From Promethearchaeota archaeon (lineage in GTDB: Archaea > Asgardarchaeota > Lokiarchaeia > Helarchaeales > RDOG01), in NCBI GenBank assembly GCA_011365055.1, contig RDOG01000002.1:124001-188000 (forward strand): a stretch of DNA of 64,000 nt, in the 5' to 3' direction. The translations under genes were made by a program, and so were the position numbers. Position 1 is the stretch's first letter. Every line of letters begins with the position of its first letter. Below, one piece after another: positions 19,601-27,574 of the stretch. The notes under the pieces are model-generated. The model saw only the letters and a program-made list of their open reading frames with translations, ran no database searches and was not told where the DNA came from.

Positions 19601-20487
19601 CCGCCACCTCCATGAATATTGTCTACGCCTTGACTTGTAACGTACATGGATCCTTCAATATCAGAATCGATTCGTATTAATGTACTGAGTAAATTATGGA
19701 AATACAGTTCTGTTGTATCAGGATACCTCCAAACTTCATATTTCGAAAACGTATGCTGAGCAATCAGACTATTTGATTCACCATCATATATTCGGACATC
19801 GCCTGCTTCTTGAGCAATAAATACTAAATGTTCATTTGGTAATAAATACAAGTATTGATTCTCGATTGGGTAATTATCATATAAATCAGGAGCAAGTGAA
19901 TTATTTGTATGGAAATTTTCACCTAATGCATTTAAAGTAAAGTTATAAACACCATTATTTTCTGCAAATTCAATTGAGTAATAATCTTGGACTACGGTCA
20001 CCTTTTGCCCATCAAAAGAAGCATTTATTCCGTTTGCGAAAACTGAATAATCAGGTTCAGGAAATGGATCGGGTAAATCAGAATATAATATTTGATAAGT
20101 TTTTGTATTCAATCCTGAAATATTTGCTAGAAATGTAACTTTTGCTTTTGAAATATAAGATGTACCAGTATAATACTCTATATCCCAAACTTGGCTTGGT
20201 ATTTCTACACTTTCGTTATCATATACCCTAATACTGTTATTAATACATTCCCCGGATGAAAAACTTAAATCAACATCAACAGGATTAGCAAATCTTGGTA
20301 TGTCTGCGGTTTCTTGAAGTGTTATATTTAATCTATATCGCCAAGTCAAATTCCATGTTTCAGCTGTCATATCTAATGTATCTTCAGCAGGTGTTGAACT
20401 AGGAGTACCAATCATAAGGGTAAGCCCAACAAAAATTGAAAATACAAACATTAAAGATATTAAGATCGATCTCTGCTTTTTATTCAA
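13693..20487 (-). CDS. Giant cell-surface protein: DUF2341, FG-GAP repeats, Ig-like domains, membrane anchor, cytosolic tail
   Basis: A 2264-residue protein starting with a signal-peptide-like helix (about 6-30). A DUF2341-like domain follows (WRYRLNITLQ, about 49-150). From about residue 640 to 1060 come at least six FG-GAP/VCBS-type calcium-binding repeats (such as DINQDGVDEAIVG, DINNDGLDDVLGVG, DLDGDGTPEIIVG, DLNQDGVKEVIVG), which should form a beta-propeller. Many Ig-like or carboxypeptidase-regulatory-like beta domains and dozens of N-glycosylation sequons follow. One membrane helix lies near 2115-2144, then a charged 120-residue cytosolic tail. The likely role is adhesion or surface-layer sensing. 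The TTG start overlaps the preceding stop (TTGA) and has an AGGGGATG ribosome site. Confidence 0.85.
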   Translation of the reverse strand: MNKKQRSILISLMFVFSIFVGLTLMIGTPSSTPAEDTLDMTAETWNLTWRYRLNITLQETADIPRFANPVDVDLSFSSGECINNSIRVYDNESVEIPSQVWDIEYYTGTSYISKAKVTFLANISGLNTKTYQILYSDLPDPFPEPDYSVFANGINASFDGQKVTVVQDYYSIEFAENNGVYNFTLNALGENFHTNNSLAPDLYDNYPIENQYLYLLPNEHLVFIAQEAGDVRIYDGESNSLIAQHTFSKYEVWRYPDTTELYFHNLLSTLIRIDSDIEGSMYVTSQGVDNIHGGGGIVNNYYSGLDAYSDDALYSAYGTDLLLWVARDLYITAYEPTEVVITDFSTGDGDSDDSKTIILGDPNAPNGYYLGWNTSMNSLIYTTDQYNSFYPVGDPSGDDELKPNIFDNDIIRIQANSSVTVVGGYCANDYQTEIMGKDEMTFHFPILYRFFVVATEDNTQIHFSNLSVNGEKLRPYIISNEITGYRTNFDNYNDRRYLTSTEYDQKTVYDLMAGDTIEFYDWPPDRNRTTGAYNYDPVAGSDIYDRWGIAPDFYKNNWANITATKPIKVYVSTSPANDILAMESTDRTFITGTRAEQTVTLVGLEDDTSVTLKSSEDKTEPIDHRTSIVEVVDINQDGVDEAIVGSLEIMLYNLTDNTPMWNQPLDVWANQLYGMGRTSWDDFKYKSEFKFANLTGDEYLDVLISVGTTALSTQAMQAIDGKTGERLWNRDFYYYGPTNYAVGDINNDGLDDVLGVGYSSRRLIAFNSTNGAYLMYQYVAQGYGEGLELIDQNSDGYYEAIVLACSDNYIYTYNTSKLLYSSYWNTFYNQAGWSYVVISQSSVYNSRQAITYDFRCLEISDLDGDGTPEIIVGKGTENVNSFIDVYFYESTTRTIGALNYTIDFQTDVSGNYEYDKHRPYIIETSDITGDNIKDLIVGMDRYQIIDVNATVIAFNGLNGAYLWDTGSNITDWVMDIEIDDLNQDGVKEVIVGTANLLYSQSPDTNRDIREGNVTILNSADGTNLWWNQTNEGWVRTVKTAQIDSSNIIILATTFTDQPQLHIYKNQTSAISSYKNMTSIMLERYGYDREFILDEGEVIQVQIQTARRGFQINSTKPIYYRLSGGASSESTVWMPLKKNPQIETITLLDSGPVFIRYSVEWTTSDGFHTTDNFTFYNTWPFWKLSRQQYSDSARTIKPALLNTRLDFPLNNKLNIPQMRQIVDGASSVSVTLSQTASSSVAIQDYNLISNSVNTSLGIYVLSKSSKISNAQLISQDELSSGLSEIKLVPSTPLTLSGSSDKIEFEIWEIVMPNVTLPYVQAAHNIATNPLVLVGTTNEEQWFDLELTIVNKDGYPIEGANVTVINATRLNATNQKEEYNYSEIVGANGKTTGLTRIFEGNYLVNVTYSVPDVPELSISREVIINANSTLTPSPISLDLVTFDIKAVYESERTSLDQILDEDYLENAIIEIRNYTDEVAIVNLTTDNNGEVSFIWKSFDNYSLRIYAFGQNIKYEEMQEIFAGQNKFTYANVLIGTEESTKNINVSDDSYWNISSESGTNATEIELEFELNYSYVISSFDLIYEGFLNSSLNGTGILQVFDYEAGDWSPDIINLNSKETYYNTSQEFDYRHFDEMNNNKVTVKLILQSNDSYMLSVDLLVVNVTTLSGNNNSIITERRFDLTNSRSVILNCTGLGPIPETELTIVAPTNFVDPWTVPYNQFVDITTLYNVPSLGARDPDSSTAKIRIKGTTTILYSAIELSSTGTTGQTRLIFNASDYLAGGTYIVTITASKEGYKIATCSFELIIANLTAKLVYPSYISTFYAFNASLNISYQYNSKAISDWNLYYYISGTPSINGSILVSSGLIIDGNYNLTFSTIGLNQGSHNLIISSSKQNYTSDSQIIQLQIFEIPTTLNGSSSDLANSTSIYVTTSQIFYFQFNDSVNKIGLDSLITFNWKAYLGGQLHDSGNLIALGNGLYSLDFNTANRANGTYTIWVTLFKNNYELKKSVIFLEIKLIPISIAFNALLINVDQGSTGSFITNLTDVWGNPITDATISYEWAGGTGTFENLGDGLYRFTIDNTARAYSVQPYTITYTITRPNCTSATGTITVNVDYYKFFGLIPEPIFWAIVITAIIAVAAVSGYVVVKRARIPYEIKKIDETIKGIDKNKKLEYPVLKTKAEIFENTFKESWDVLDLTPPIKGKKKVAEDDFMDLLSSIKKIRVTAYEAETLKAKLITLSEAEGIQLLGEMGVPPDTAQRLIKLAKK

Positions 20488-21608
20488 TCTTTTTCATCCC
20501 CTTTTTCTTTTTTTCTTAATTTTTCCAAGCCCTTCAAGTCAATGAATTGATCCCGTAAGTGTTTTAGATGCTCTTTCAATACAGGATTTGAAATCGTTTT
20601 TTGTTCGTATGCTTGGCGAATCTTATTAACTAAATATTCTGGATAGAATTTTTCAATGCGAATATCCGTTTTTAGATAATAGAATTCTTCTCCTTGCTTA
20701 TCTTTAAGGACTTGAATCAAGCCAGCAGACCAAATTTTTTTCAATGCTCCATCCATATCTTCTATTTGCTTTGATAATTTATCCAAACCTTTTCGATTAA
20801 CTATAGATAAACGAAGAAGATTCAATATTTTGTAAGTATCAGTATCTGCCATGATATTTGATATGAGCTTTTCGTCTTCAGGGGTTGGTGTGTAGTTTTT
20901 AAAGTACGACTTCACGCTTGCAAGATAATCTCTTGCCATCGGATTTTTAATTTCTTCAGCTTGTGATTTTTTAATTATCGCAACTGCTGGAGCTCTCGTT
21001 ATGAACACATCAGAGGTTAAAAACACGGATTCACTAGGTAATCCCTTGACCGAAGAGATTTTTACAAGTCCTAATTTTACTAAAGAATTCAATATAGCAT
21101 CAATATCTATAAATTCCAATCCTGTCTTTTCCCGTATCCAAGTTAATAAATCAGTTTTAGTTGCACTACCATCTTCTATGAGTCGATCCAAAATGATGCG
21201 CTTGGTCATATCGGCATATGCTACGGCAATTTTCTGTTCTTCTTCAAAAGTCGGGTAAAGTTTTATTCGGTTATAAATACTAGGAACCAAATCCAAATAT
21301 CTATCATTTTGAAGATTTGCCATTATCTCTCTTGCAGCATCTGTTAACGCGTCTTCGAAAGTATCAGGATCTTCATCCATGCTGAGTATCAGAGAAACGT
21401 AATGATTAGTTTCTGGTCCCGTAAAGTAACTCGCAACGTTCAAAGAACCAATAATCATTGATAAAAAGCCGCCACTTTCTTCAAAGCTATGTGTTGAATA
21501 AATTCTCATAAGAATATCTGAGGTAATGTCGAGATCGGCAGGAAATTTTGTTTTTATTTCAGTTCCGACACGTGCGTCAAACGCAAAAACAATCATACCT
21601 CGAGGCAT
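20484..21608 (-). CDS. Longin-like domain plus tandem winged-helix protein
   Basis: A 374-residue cytosolic protein. Residues 1-120 are a longin-like domain paralogous to the protein at 12589-12969 (MPRGMIVFAFD, IYSTHSFEE, ASYFTG, SMDEDPDTFED, NDRYLDLVPSIY). Residues 125-205 look like a winged helix (ILDRLIEDGSATKTDLLTWI ... LGLVKISSVKG), and 245-320 like a second one (TYKILNLLRLSIVNRKGLDKLS ... LIQVLKDKQGEEFYYL). The C terminus is basic and helical. Its stop overlaps the start of the giant surface protein by four bases, so the two are translationally coupled. The likely role is partner or regulator of that protein's cytosolic tail; DNA binding is possible but unproven. AAGGTG precedes the ATG. 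Confidence 0.65.
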   Translation of the reverse strand: MPRGMIVFAFDARVGTEIKTKFPADLDITSDILMRIYSTHSFEESGGFLSMIIGSLNVASYFTGPETNHYVSLILSMDEDPDTFEDALTDAAREIMANLQNDRYLDLVPSIYNRIKLYPTFEEEQKIAVAYADMTKRIILDRLIEDGSATKTDLLTWIREKTGLEFIDIDAILNSLVKLGLVKISSVKGLPSESVFLTSDVFITRAPAVAIIKKSQAEEIKNPMARDYLASVKSYFKNYTPTPEDEKLISNIMADTDTYKILNLLRLSIVNRKGLDKLSKQIEDMDGALKKIWSAGLIQVLKDKQGEEFYYLKTDIRIEKFYPEYLVNKIRQAYEQKTISNPVLKEHLKHLRDQFIDLKGLEKLRKKEKGDEKD

Positions 21609-21704
21609 TTATTTAAACACCTTTTTTTTTTTTTTTTGGTCACAAAATTTTCTCATTTTATAACCTAATTCTCTAATAATGAAAGATTCTGAAAAAATTT
21701 TCAC
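21609..21704 (-). CDS. Possible leader ORF with 16-base poly-A tract
   Basis: A GTG-started frame of 31 codons with a GGGAG ribosome-like site just upstream. It ends in TAA directly abutting the ATG of the longin/winged-helix gene. Its coding strand contains sixteen consecutive A (forward T-run at 21622-21637), read as a Lys run near the C terminus. It could be a leader peptide, or chance. No family match. Confidence 0.25.
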   Translation of the reverse strand: MKIFSESFIIRELGYKMRKFCDQKKKKKVFK

Positions 21705-21899
21705 GATCTCTCCCAGATTTAGAGAATGTTTGAATATATTTATTTCCTCCTATTCAAGGAAAATATGAAAGTAAGATATAAATTGCTAGCATAATTTAAG
21801 TGCGTTCCGTTATTTGAGTGTAATTTTTTGTCGGACATATAAAGAAAAAATTATTAAAAGATCTTATATTCTTCGATAATTCTTCTTCCATAATATAGA

Positions 21900-22724
21900 T
21901 TAACAAATTTTACAATATTTATTTCTATTTAAAAAGAATTTACTTAATTCCCAATTATAAGCATCAAAAATAATGCGATTAGGAGGCTTAATCCAAGATT
22001 GAATATTTTGAATCATCAAATTTACAGCCAAATTTGATATTATACTAGCAATGTAATAATTCGAACTTGAAAAAAAATTCGGAATTTCTTGAATTTCATC
22101 AATTTTAATCTCGTCTTGTTTTATTATATAATTCGGTTGAAACAAACTAAGAAATTTTGGATTCAGTTGTGTTAAACATAATTCCATACATTCATAACAT
22201 GGGTTTCCCTCAGGAGCTTGATATAAAATCATTCCCGAATTTGCATTAACGACATCAATTCCTGCATATATCATTGGTTTTTTAAAAAATAAACAAGCAG
22301 ATGCAACGGCTAATCTTTTTATAATTGGTAAATCTAAACAACAGAAAATAAAATCAGAATTTTTTAATTGTTCAAGGAAACTTTGCCAATTTCTAAATAT
22401 ATCAAAATCATATGACTCAATATTTGATGTTAAATTAAAATCTTCGAGTTGTTTTTCTGCAATTTGAGATTTACGTTTACCTACTTGGTGTTTTTTGTAT
22501 AAAACTTGCCTATTAAGATTGGAAGGCTCAATAATATCATTATCAATTATTTTAATCGTTTTTACTCCCAATCGAACACATGCCAAGGCTATATGGGTAC
22601 CTGTGCCTCCTAGACCTGAAATTAATATATTTAATCTTAGTTTATCTTGATTGAAATTGGGAATTTGCATCTGTCTTTGAAAATAATCTTTAAAACTCAA
22701 TGTATGGTTGTTCATTTTTCTCAT
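21900..22724 (-). CDS. ThiF/MoeB-family adenylyltransferase (E1-like)
   Basis: A 274-residue E1-like protein. Residues 33-75 form the nucleotide-binding Rossmann start: GLGGTG (37-42), the acidic DND (61-63) and EPSNLNRQ with the Arg finger at 72. Zinc ligands are probably C176-x2-C179 and the terminal C271-x2-C274, the arrangement found in MoeB and ThiF. No obvious catalytic-Cys segment of ubiquitin E1 type is visible. Such enzymes adenylate the C-terminal glycine of a sulfur-carrier or ubiquitin-like protein. No MoaD/ThiS/ubiquitin gene is adjacent, so the partner is unknown. A second ATG at 22715 is an equally possible start. It is separate from the larger UBA3-like E1 at 28914. Confidence 0.8.
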   Translation of the reverse strand: MRKMNNHTLSFKDYFQRQMQIPNFNQDKLRLNILISGLGGTGTHIALACVRLGVKTIKIIDNDIIEPSNLNRQVLYKKHQVGKRKSQIAEKQLEDFNLTSNIESYDFDIFRNWQSFLEQLKNSDFIFCCLDLPIIKRLAVASACLFFKKPMIYAGIDVVNANSGMILYQAPEGNPCYECMELCLTQLNPKFLSLFQPNYIIKQDEIKIDEIQEIPNFFSSSNYYIASIISNLAVNLMIQNIQSWIKPPNRIIFDAYNWELSKFFLNRNKYCKIC

Positions 22725-23041
22725 CTTTATTTGAGCTTTACTTTTTTTTTAATTATATAAGGTTAAAGAGAGATTAAACAAATTTTATAGTTTTATAATA
22801 TTTAAATGCGAGAATTTAAACCTTTCAAACCAAAAATGGGAATTTCATAGCAAAAATAAGTCAAAACTTGAGATATAAAAAAATTTTATTCTTTTTTTAA
22901 CAAAAAAAGTATCAATCTAATGACTAAAATAGTTGGTTATTAATTTTTATGACCTTTTTTTATAATTTTAATAAATGGATCAGTTTTTAGCGGAAATGTA
23001 GTAATCACAGAAAAGAGATATGAATGAAAATAAAAAACTAA
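22725..23041. other. AT-rich intergenic spacer
   Basis: No reading frame longer than about 15 codons with a ribosome site, no RNA gene and no strong repeat were seen. It separates two leftward genes and may hold the promoter of the E1-like gene. Confidence 0.4.
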
Positions 23042-23194
23042 TTAAAAAATTATAAATAATTTGTTAAAATCTAAAGTTAATTGGTTCTTAGAAGAATTTT
23101 TTTCTATTTCTTCAATCATTAATTCCATTAATATTTCATCTATTGCTGTAGCCATATTAAAATATGGATTTGTTTTTCTTTCATTTTTTTTCAT
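23042..23194 (-). CDS. Small 50-residue protein
   Basis: A short leftward gene of 50 codons. A strong ribosome site (AGGGGA) sits 5 bases before the ATG at 23194. The product is charged and helical: a basic start (KKNERKTNPYF), a middle acidic amphipathic helix (AIDEILMELMIEEIEK) and a hydrophobic end (LFIIF). No family is recognised. The ribosome site, spacing and helical periodicity support a real gene; it lies divergent from the small gene at 23303. Confidence 0.5.
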   Translation of the reverse strand: MKKNERKTNPYFNMATAIDEILMELMIEEIEKNSSKNQLTLDFNKLFIIF

Positions 23195-23302
23195 TTATTT
23201 CCCCTTTATAATCATTCTCTTCAGATCAAATTTTGAATACCTAAATATTTATCAAAAATTTTATTTATAAGACAAATTGGTAGTATCTTTGGAGTAAATG
23301 AA

Positions 23303-23500
23303 ATGTCAGGATTTGAAGATCTAGATGACGAAGATATCGAGTTTTTAATTAAAACTCGAAAAACTCAAGAAAAAATCATTAAATTAAGGAAAGAAGGAAA
23401 AAGTCATGAAGAAATAGCTGAATTAGTCAAATGGCCCTTAGAAACTGTTGTTGTTTTTTTAACCACGAATCAATTTTCTCCAGATTATAGAAGAAAATAA
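23303..23500 (+). CDS. Small helix-turn-helix-like protein
   Basis: A 65-residue protein. An acidic start (GFEDLDDEDIEFLIKTR) is followed by a basic helix-turn-helix-like segment (KIIKLRKEGKSHEEIAELVKWPLETVVVFL, residues about 23-53), similar in layout to a homeodomain-like or sigma-70 region 4-like HTH. The segment EGKSHEEIAELVKWP carries the usual HTH turn. GGAG precedes the ATG. It could be a small DNA-binding protein, but nothing else identifies its target. Confidence 0.55.
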   Translation: MSGFEDLDDEDIEFLIKTRKTQEKIIKLRKEGKSHEEIAELVKWPLETVVVFLTTNQFSPDYRRK

Positions 23501-23731
23501 TTAGAAATATACAACTTTATTTATATTTATTTTTAAATCATTATATATTTAAATTTCATAAATTACCAAAACCAATTGGAACTGTTAATCCTAATAAAAT
23601 AGTTGAAAGAAAGAATATAAAAGACAAATAATTATTTATTATAAAAGCCTCTTTTCAGAAATAGATAACATAAAGATTAAATTAAAAGTAAAAAATTTTC
23701 ATTATATCAGATAAAAGGATGATTTTAAATT

Positions 23732-24913
23732 ATGAGTCAAACGAAGCTTGAAGATACAGTAATTTTGATTGATGTTTCTCGATCAATGGCAAGAAAAGAT
23801 TTTTATCCTTCAAGAATCGAAGTGATTAAAAAAGCATTCAAGTATTTTGTGACTCAAAAATCAGAAATAGATTCAAATGACAGATTCTCCATAATTACTT
23901 TTTCGAATGAAGCGAAAACCCTATTAGAATACACGGAATCTGTTAATGATGTTATTGAAATTATAGATTCGGTTAGAATATCGGGAACAACGGGGTTGGG
24001 TGAAGGAATTGCTGCTGCAATTCAAATTGTTACAAAAGAAATTCGTGGATTAGGAGAAAAACTTCATAGAATTGTAATAATTTCGGATGGAAGACCTTGG
24101 GGATCTACAATAGACCCAATAAAAATGTCTAAGGTTGCAGCAAAATTAGGTGTGCATATTGATTGTATAGGAGTATCAGAATTAGGTGTCTCCGTTCATG
24201 ATAGCATTCTTGAAAAAATTGCTAGCAATACAAATGGAAAATACATTAGAATATTTGATACAAAAAGTTTAATGGACGCTATATCTGAAATAGCGGCAAA
24301 AAAAGAGATTGCATACTCAGACAGCAAGAAAAGAACGACAGATGCTGCACTTTTAGAAACCATTGCAGTTGATTTATTTCTTCCATCAGAGACAGAAGAA
24401 GCACAAGACCGATATGTTGCTTTATTAACAGGAAAAGCAAAAGATAAATGTATTATTTGTTTTCAAGATATTTGTCCAATTTGTAAAGGACCTTTTTTTA
24501 CTTGCGGTAGGTTTTGTCCTAATTGTAAATCTCCCATGCACCTTCATTGCTCAGTTGAATGGGCAGAAGCGAGTAAAGCAGCAACGGGCAGTGACGTGTT
24601 ATTTAGATGCCCTCGTTGTTACTTTTTATTGAGAGTTCCTCAACGATTAAAGAAATTAAAGGAAATTAAAGGGACTAGACCGAGATCTTTAGCATATGAG
24701 GAGGATGTACCGACCGCTAAATTTGTGAGAGTTGAAGAGGAATCAGAAGAATTATATAATTCAGTTTGTCCAATTTGCCACATCATATTTGATGGACCTC
24801 CAGCATATTTATGCATGTCTTGTGCAACATATTATCATGAAATTTGTTTAGATAAGTGGTTGGAACAAAAAGAGGGCGCTTGCCGTATTTGTGGTAAGAA
24901 AATAGTTTTATAA
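23732..24913 (+). CDS. vWA domain protein with two C4HC3 (RING/PHD-type) zinc fingers
   Basis: A 393-residue protein. Residues 8-190 are a von Willebrand A domain with an intact metal site (DVSRS 14-18, Thr near 86, SDG 118-120). Two zinc-finger modules follow. Module 1 is C248-x2-C251-x10-C262-x2-C265-x4-H270-x2-C273-x19-C293-x2-C296, preceded by an extra CIIC (240-243). Module 2 is C346-x2-C349-x11-C361-x2-C364-x4-H369-x2-C372-x11-C384-x2-C387. The ligand order is C4HC3, as in PHD and RING-CH fingers, so a ubiquitin-ligase or scaffold role is possible. The same module recurs in the E2-fold protein at 27575. AAGGATGA precedes the ATG. Confidence 0.8.
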   Translation: MSQTKLEDTVILIDVSRSMARKDFYPSRIEVIKKAFKYFVTQKSEIDSNDRFSIITFSNEAKTLLEYTESVNDVIEIIDSVRISGTTGLGEGIAAAIQIVTKEIRGLGEKLHRIVIISDGRPWGSTIDPIKMSKVAAKLGVHIDCIGVSELGVSVHDSILEKIASNTNGKYIRIFDTKSLMDAISEIAAKKEIAYSDSKKRTTDAALLETIAVDLFLPSETEEAQDRYVALLTGKAKDKCIICFQDICPICKGPFFTCGRFCPNCKSPMHLHCSVEWAEASKAATGSDVLFRCPRCYFLLRVPQRLKKLKEIKGTRPRSLAYEEDVPTAKFVRVEEESEELYNSVCPICHIIFDGPPAYLCMSCATYYHEICLDKWLEQKEGACRICGKKIVL

Positions 24914-24983
24914 AACCTAAATTCTAATCTATTTTATCATTTACATATTTATTTCGGATATTTATTCGGGGAATTGACAATTT

Positions 24984-25940
24984 ATGAAAGAAAAGAATTA
25001 TCAATTTTACTATTTTTCATCTTTTCTCAATATTATCTCTTCCTTAATTAGTTTAGTTCTATTTTTCATCCTTTATTTAATACCTAATTGGTCGGGATTC
25101 TTTTTCATAACTTGTATAGTCTATGCTGTAATTTCCTTAGGAATGATTATTGGTGGAATAATTCAGACAAGAAGGCATGATGAATCTATTCAGGCTCATT
25201 TTGGATTTGATATCGACGATATAGAAAGAAAAAAAGCTCTAAAATTTTTAGTATTTGCATCTTTTTTTGCGATTTTAATTGGACTTCCAAGTTTAATTGG
25301 AATATCGATAACAAGATTAATGGGTAATTTAGTTGGATTATGGGCAGGATTAATGGGAATATTTGGGATTGGAGTTGCAGTATTCGTTATTTCAATCTTT
25401 GGAAATTTTACTATCGTTTTTCCTGTACCATATACAGCAGCATTGATTATAATTGGCATTTCATATCCACTTTCAATTTGGGAAATTATATTTATTGGTG
25501 TAATGGCGGGTTTGGGGGCATCAATTGGCGAATTAAGTGCATGGTTACTTGGAAGAAGTCAGTCGGATACAATTGAAGATAGTGAAAGTGGAAAACAATT
25601 TATGAAATTAAAAGAGCAAATAGATAAAGGGTATGGAGGATTATTAGTCTTTTTCTATGCTGCTACACCTTTACCTGATGATGTGTTACTTATTGCATTA
25701 GGTGCAACAAAATACAATCCATTAAAACTAGTATTTTGGTGTTTCTTGGGCAAAGTGGTTTTATGTCTAATAACTATTGGATTAGCAGTACCTCTGCAAC
25801 CGGTCCTAGGCGGAGAAAACCCAAATCCAATAATGGAAACTGCGTGGATTGTTATTGGTTTATCTATAATATTATTGATTATATATGTAGATTGGGAAAA
25901 AGTATTTAAAAAAAATAAAAATTATTCAGAAATGAAGTAA
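24984..25940 (+). CDS. VTT/DedA-like (SNARE-associated superfamily) membrane protein
   Basis: A 318-residue membrane protein with about seven hydrophobic segments. The VTT/DedA-like core lies at about 150-275: a Gly-rich helix (GLGASIGELSAWLLGR), then an amphipathic stretch and FYAATPLPDDVLLIALGATKYNPLKLVFWCFLGKVV, which matches the family's re-entrant loop and G-K/R signature. Members are lipid scramblases or transporters (TMEM41B/VMP1/DedA superfamily). It lies 70 bases after the vWA/zinc-finger gene and before the longin/Arf-like GTPase gene, all in one direction. It could therefore be the membrane component of that group, but this is only neighbourhood evidence. Confidence 0.75.
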   Translation: MKEKNYQFYYFSSFLNIISSLISLVLFFILYLIPNWSGFFFITCIVYAVISLGMIIGGIIQTRRHDESIQAHFGFDIDDIERKKALKFLVFASFFAILIGLPSLIGISITRLMGNLVGLWAGLMGIFGIGVAVFVISIFGNFTIVFPVPYTAALIIIGISYPLSIWEIIFIGVMAGLGASIGELSAWLLGRSQSDTIEDSESGKQFMKLKEQIDKGYGGLLVFFYAATPLPDDVLLIALGATKYNPLKLVFWCFLGKVVLCLITIGLAVPLQPVLGGENPNPIMETAWIVIGLSIILLIIYVDWEKVFKKNKNYSEMK

Positions 25941-26059
25941 CAGGAAAATAATTAAATGAAAACTAAGTTTTTCACTTAATCTTTTAATTGAAAATATACT
26001 AAGATATATTTTGGATGAACCATAAATTTATTATAGTTTTATTTGGAGAAAAATCAAAA

Positions 26060-27424
26060 GTGTTACGAGACATTTTAATTTTAAAGGCTTCACTGGTCAT
26101 CTATTGGAAACAAAATATTAATAGCACGGAATGGGAAATTCTTGCTCCAAATATAGAACTGATTGCCAAATATCTGGAACAGGGTATGGAAGACCAAATA
26201 TATCAAGGTGAATATGAGGATTTTAAATTTTCTTATTTATTTCAAAAAGAATTAAAATTAGCGTTTATTTTCATAAATGATATTAATGATGATAATTCTT
26301 TAATAGATCAACTAATAAAATATGCGAAACAAGAATTTCTACGTAATTATTCTGCAGATTTAATTGAAAATGTTAAAAATGTAAAAATTTTTGAGACTTT
26401 TGATCCAGTTACGGTTATGATTCATAATTATTATCGTCCTAAAATAGTGCTTGCTGGATACAATGAAGTTGGAAAAACGACTATTGCGCATTTAATTAGT
26501 TCCGATGCAAGTAATCCAGTACAAGAACCTTCAGTTAAGGCAGAAATATATCCTTTAACCATTAAAAATTTAGAATTTGATTTATGGGACTTTATTGGAG
26601 AAGAAAAATTATTGTTTCTTTGGCCTAAATTTCTAAAAGATTCAGACGCAGTCTTAATTGTGACCGATTCTAATCCCAAAATTGTTGAAAAATCGAAGTT
26701 TTTCATCGATTTAATAATAAAAGACATTCCAAAAGCTAAATTTGGGATAATTGCAAATAAACAAGATTTATCAGATTCTGTAAAACTTGAAGAATTGGAA
26801 AAATTATTTGATCTTACTAATCTATACGATATGGTCGCTATTGATCCTAAAAATAGAGAAAAAATGATTTGGATAATTATGGATATTCTAAAAATAAGTG
26901 GAGAATTTTCCCCTCGAGTTCAGCTAATGTTGGAGCGAGCTAACGCCATGAAAAATGCAGAGCAAGCAGAATTGGAAGGGAATCTTGAAAGAGCAATTTC
27001 AAATTTTGAAATTATTTCAGATTATTCAAGAAAACTTGGTGATCATGAAATATCTCAAAATTATTTAAGTCGAATTGCAGATTTAAAAAGAAAATTAGAA
27101 AATATTAAGAAGGAAACTCAAGCAATACCTAAAACACCTAGAATTATGACTGAAGGAAAGCCTAAAACAGCACAACCTTCTCCACCTGTAACTGTTCAAG
27201 ATGAGAATTTATCTGAAATTGATCTTTTACGGAAAAATATTGACAAATGGAAGGAACGCATGGAAGCAATTGAAAAAGAATTGAAACATTTAGAATATAA
27301 ATATATGGGAAAAATGATAAATGAAAAAGTATATCAAGAAGAGAAACAAAATTTAACAAAAGAACGATCAGATCTCGAAAATAAATTGTATGATGCAAGA
27401 TTTAAAATGATTAAATTAATTTGA
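26060..27424 (+). CDS. Longin-like/Arf-like GTPase with Gln-to-Glu switch II
   Basis: A 454-residue paralogue of the protein at 10919, with the same order: longin-like domain (1-110), Arf-like GTPase (about 127-270), TPR-like helices (295-345) and a C-terminal coiled coil (395-454). P-loop GYNEVGKTT is at 133-141 and NKQD at 233-236. Switch II reads WDFIGEEK, where the paralogue has WDFAGQEQ, so the catalytic Gln is Glu and the protein may hydrolyse GTP poorly. The switch I PTMTGE of the paralogue is PSVKAE here. An in-frame ATG lies at 26015, but alignment with the paralogue's first residues and a GGAG site favour GTG at 26060. Confidence 0.8.
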   Translation: MLRDILILKASLVIYWKQNINSTEWEILAPNIELIAKYLEQGMEDQIYQGEYEDFKFSYLFQKELKLAFIFINDINDDNSLIDQLIKYAKQEFLRNYSADLIENVKNVKIFETFDPVTVMIHNYYRPKIVLAGYNEVGKTTIAHLISSDASNPVQEPSVKAEIYPLTIKNLEFDLWDFIGEEKLLFLWPKFLKDSDAVLIVTDSNPKIVEKSKFFIDLIIKDIPKAKFGIIANKQDLSDSVKLEELEKLFDLTNLYDMVAIDPKNREKMIWIIMDILKISGEFSPRVQLMLERANAMKNAEQAELEGNLERAISNFEIISDYSRKLGDHEISQNYLSRIADLKRKLENIKKETQAIPKTPRIMTEGKPKTAQPSPPVTVQDENLSEIDLLRKNIDKWKERMEAIEKELKHLEYKYMGKMINEKVYQEEKQNLTKERSDLENKLYDARFKMIKLI

Positions 27425-27574
27425 AATATATAATTTCTTTATTTTTTATTCTAAATTTTGAAATTTTTTGATTTGATAATTAATACTTCAAGAAATTAAG
27501 TATAGATATGATAATTATAAATAATAGAACATCGTTAAATGATTTTTAATGAACCAATTTTTGAAGGAATGGTT

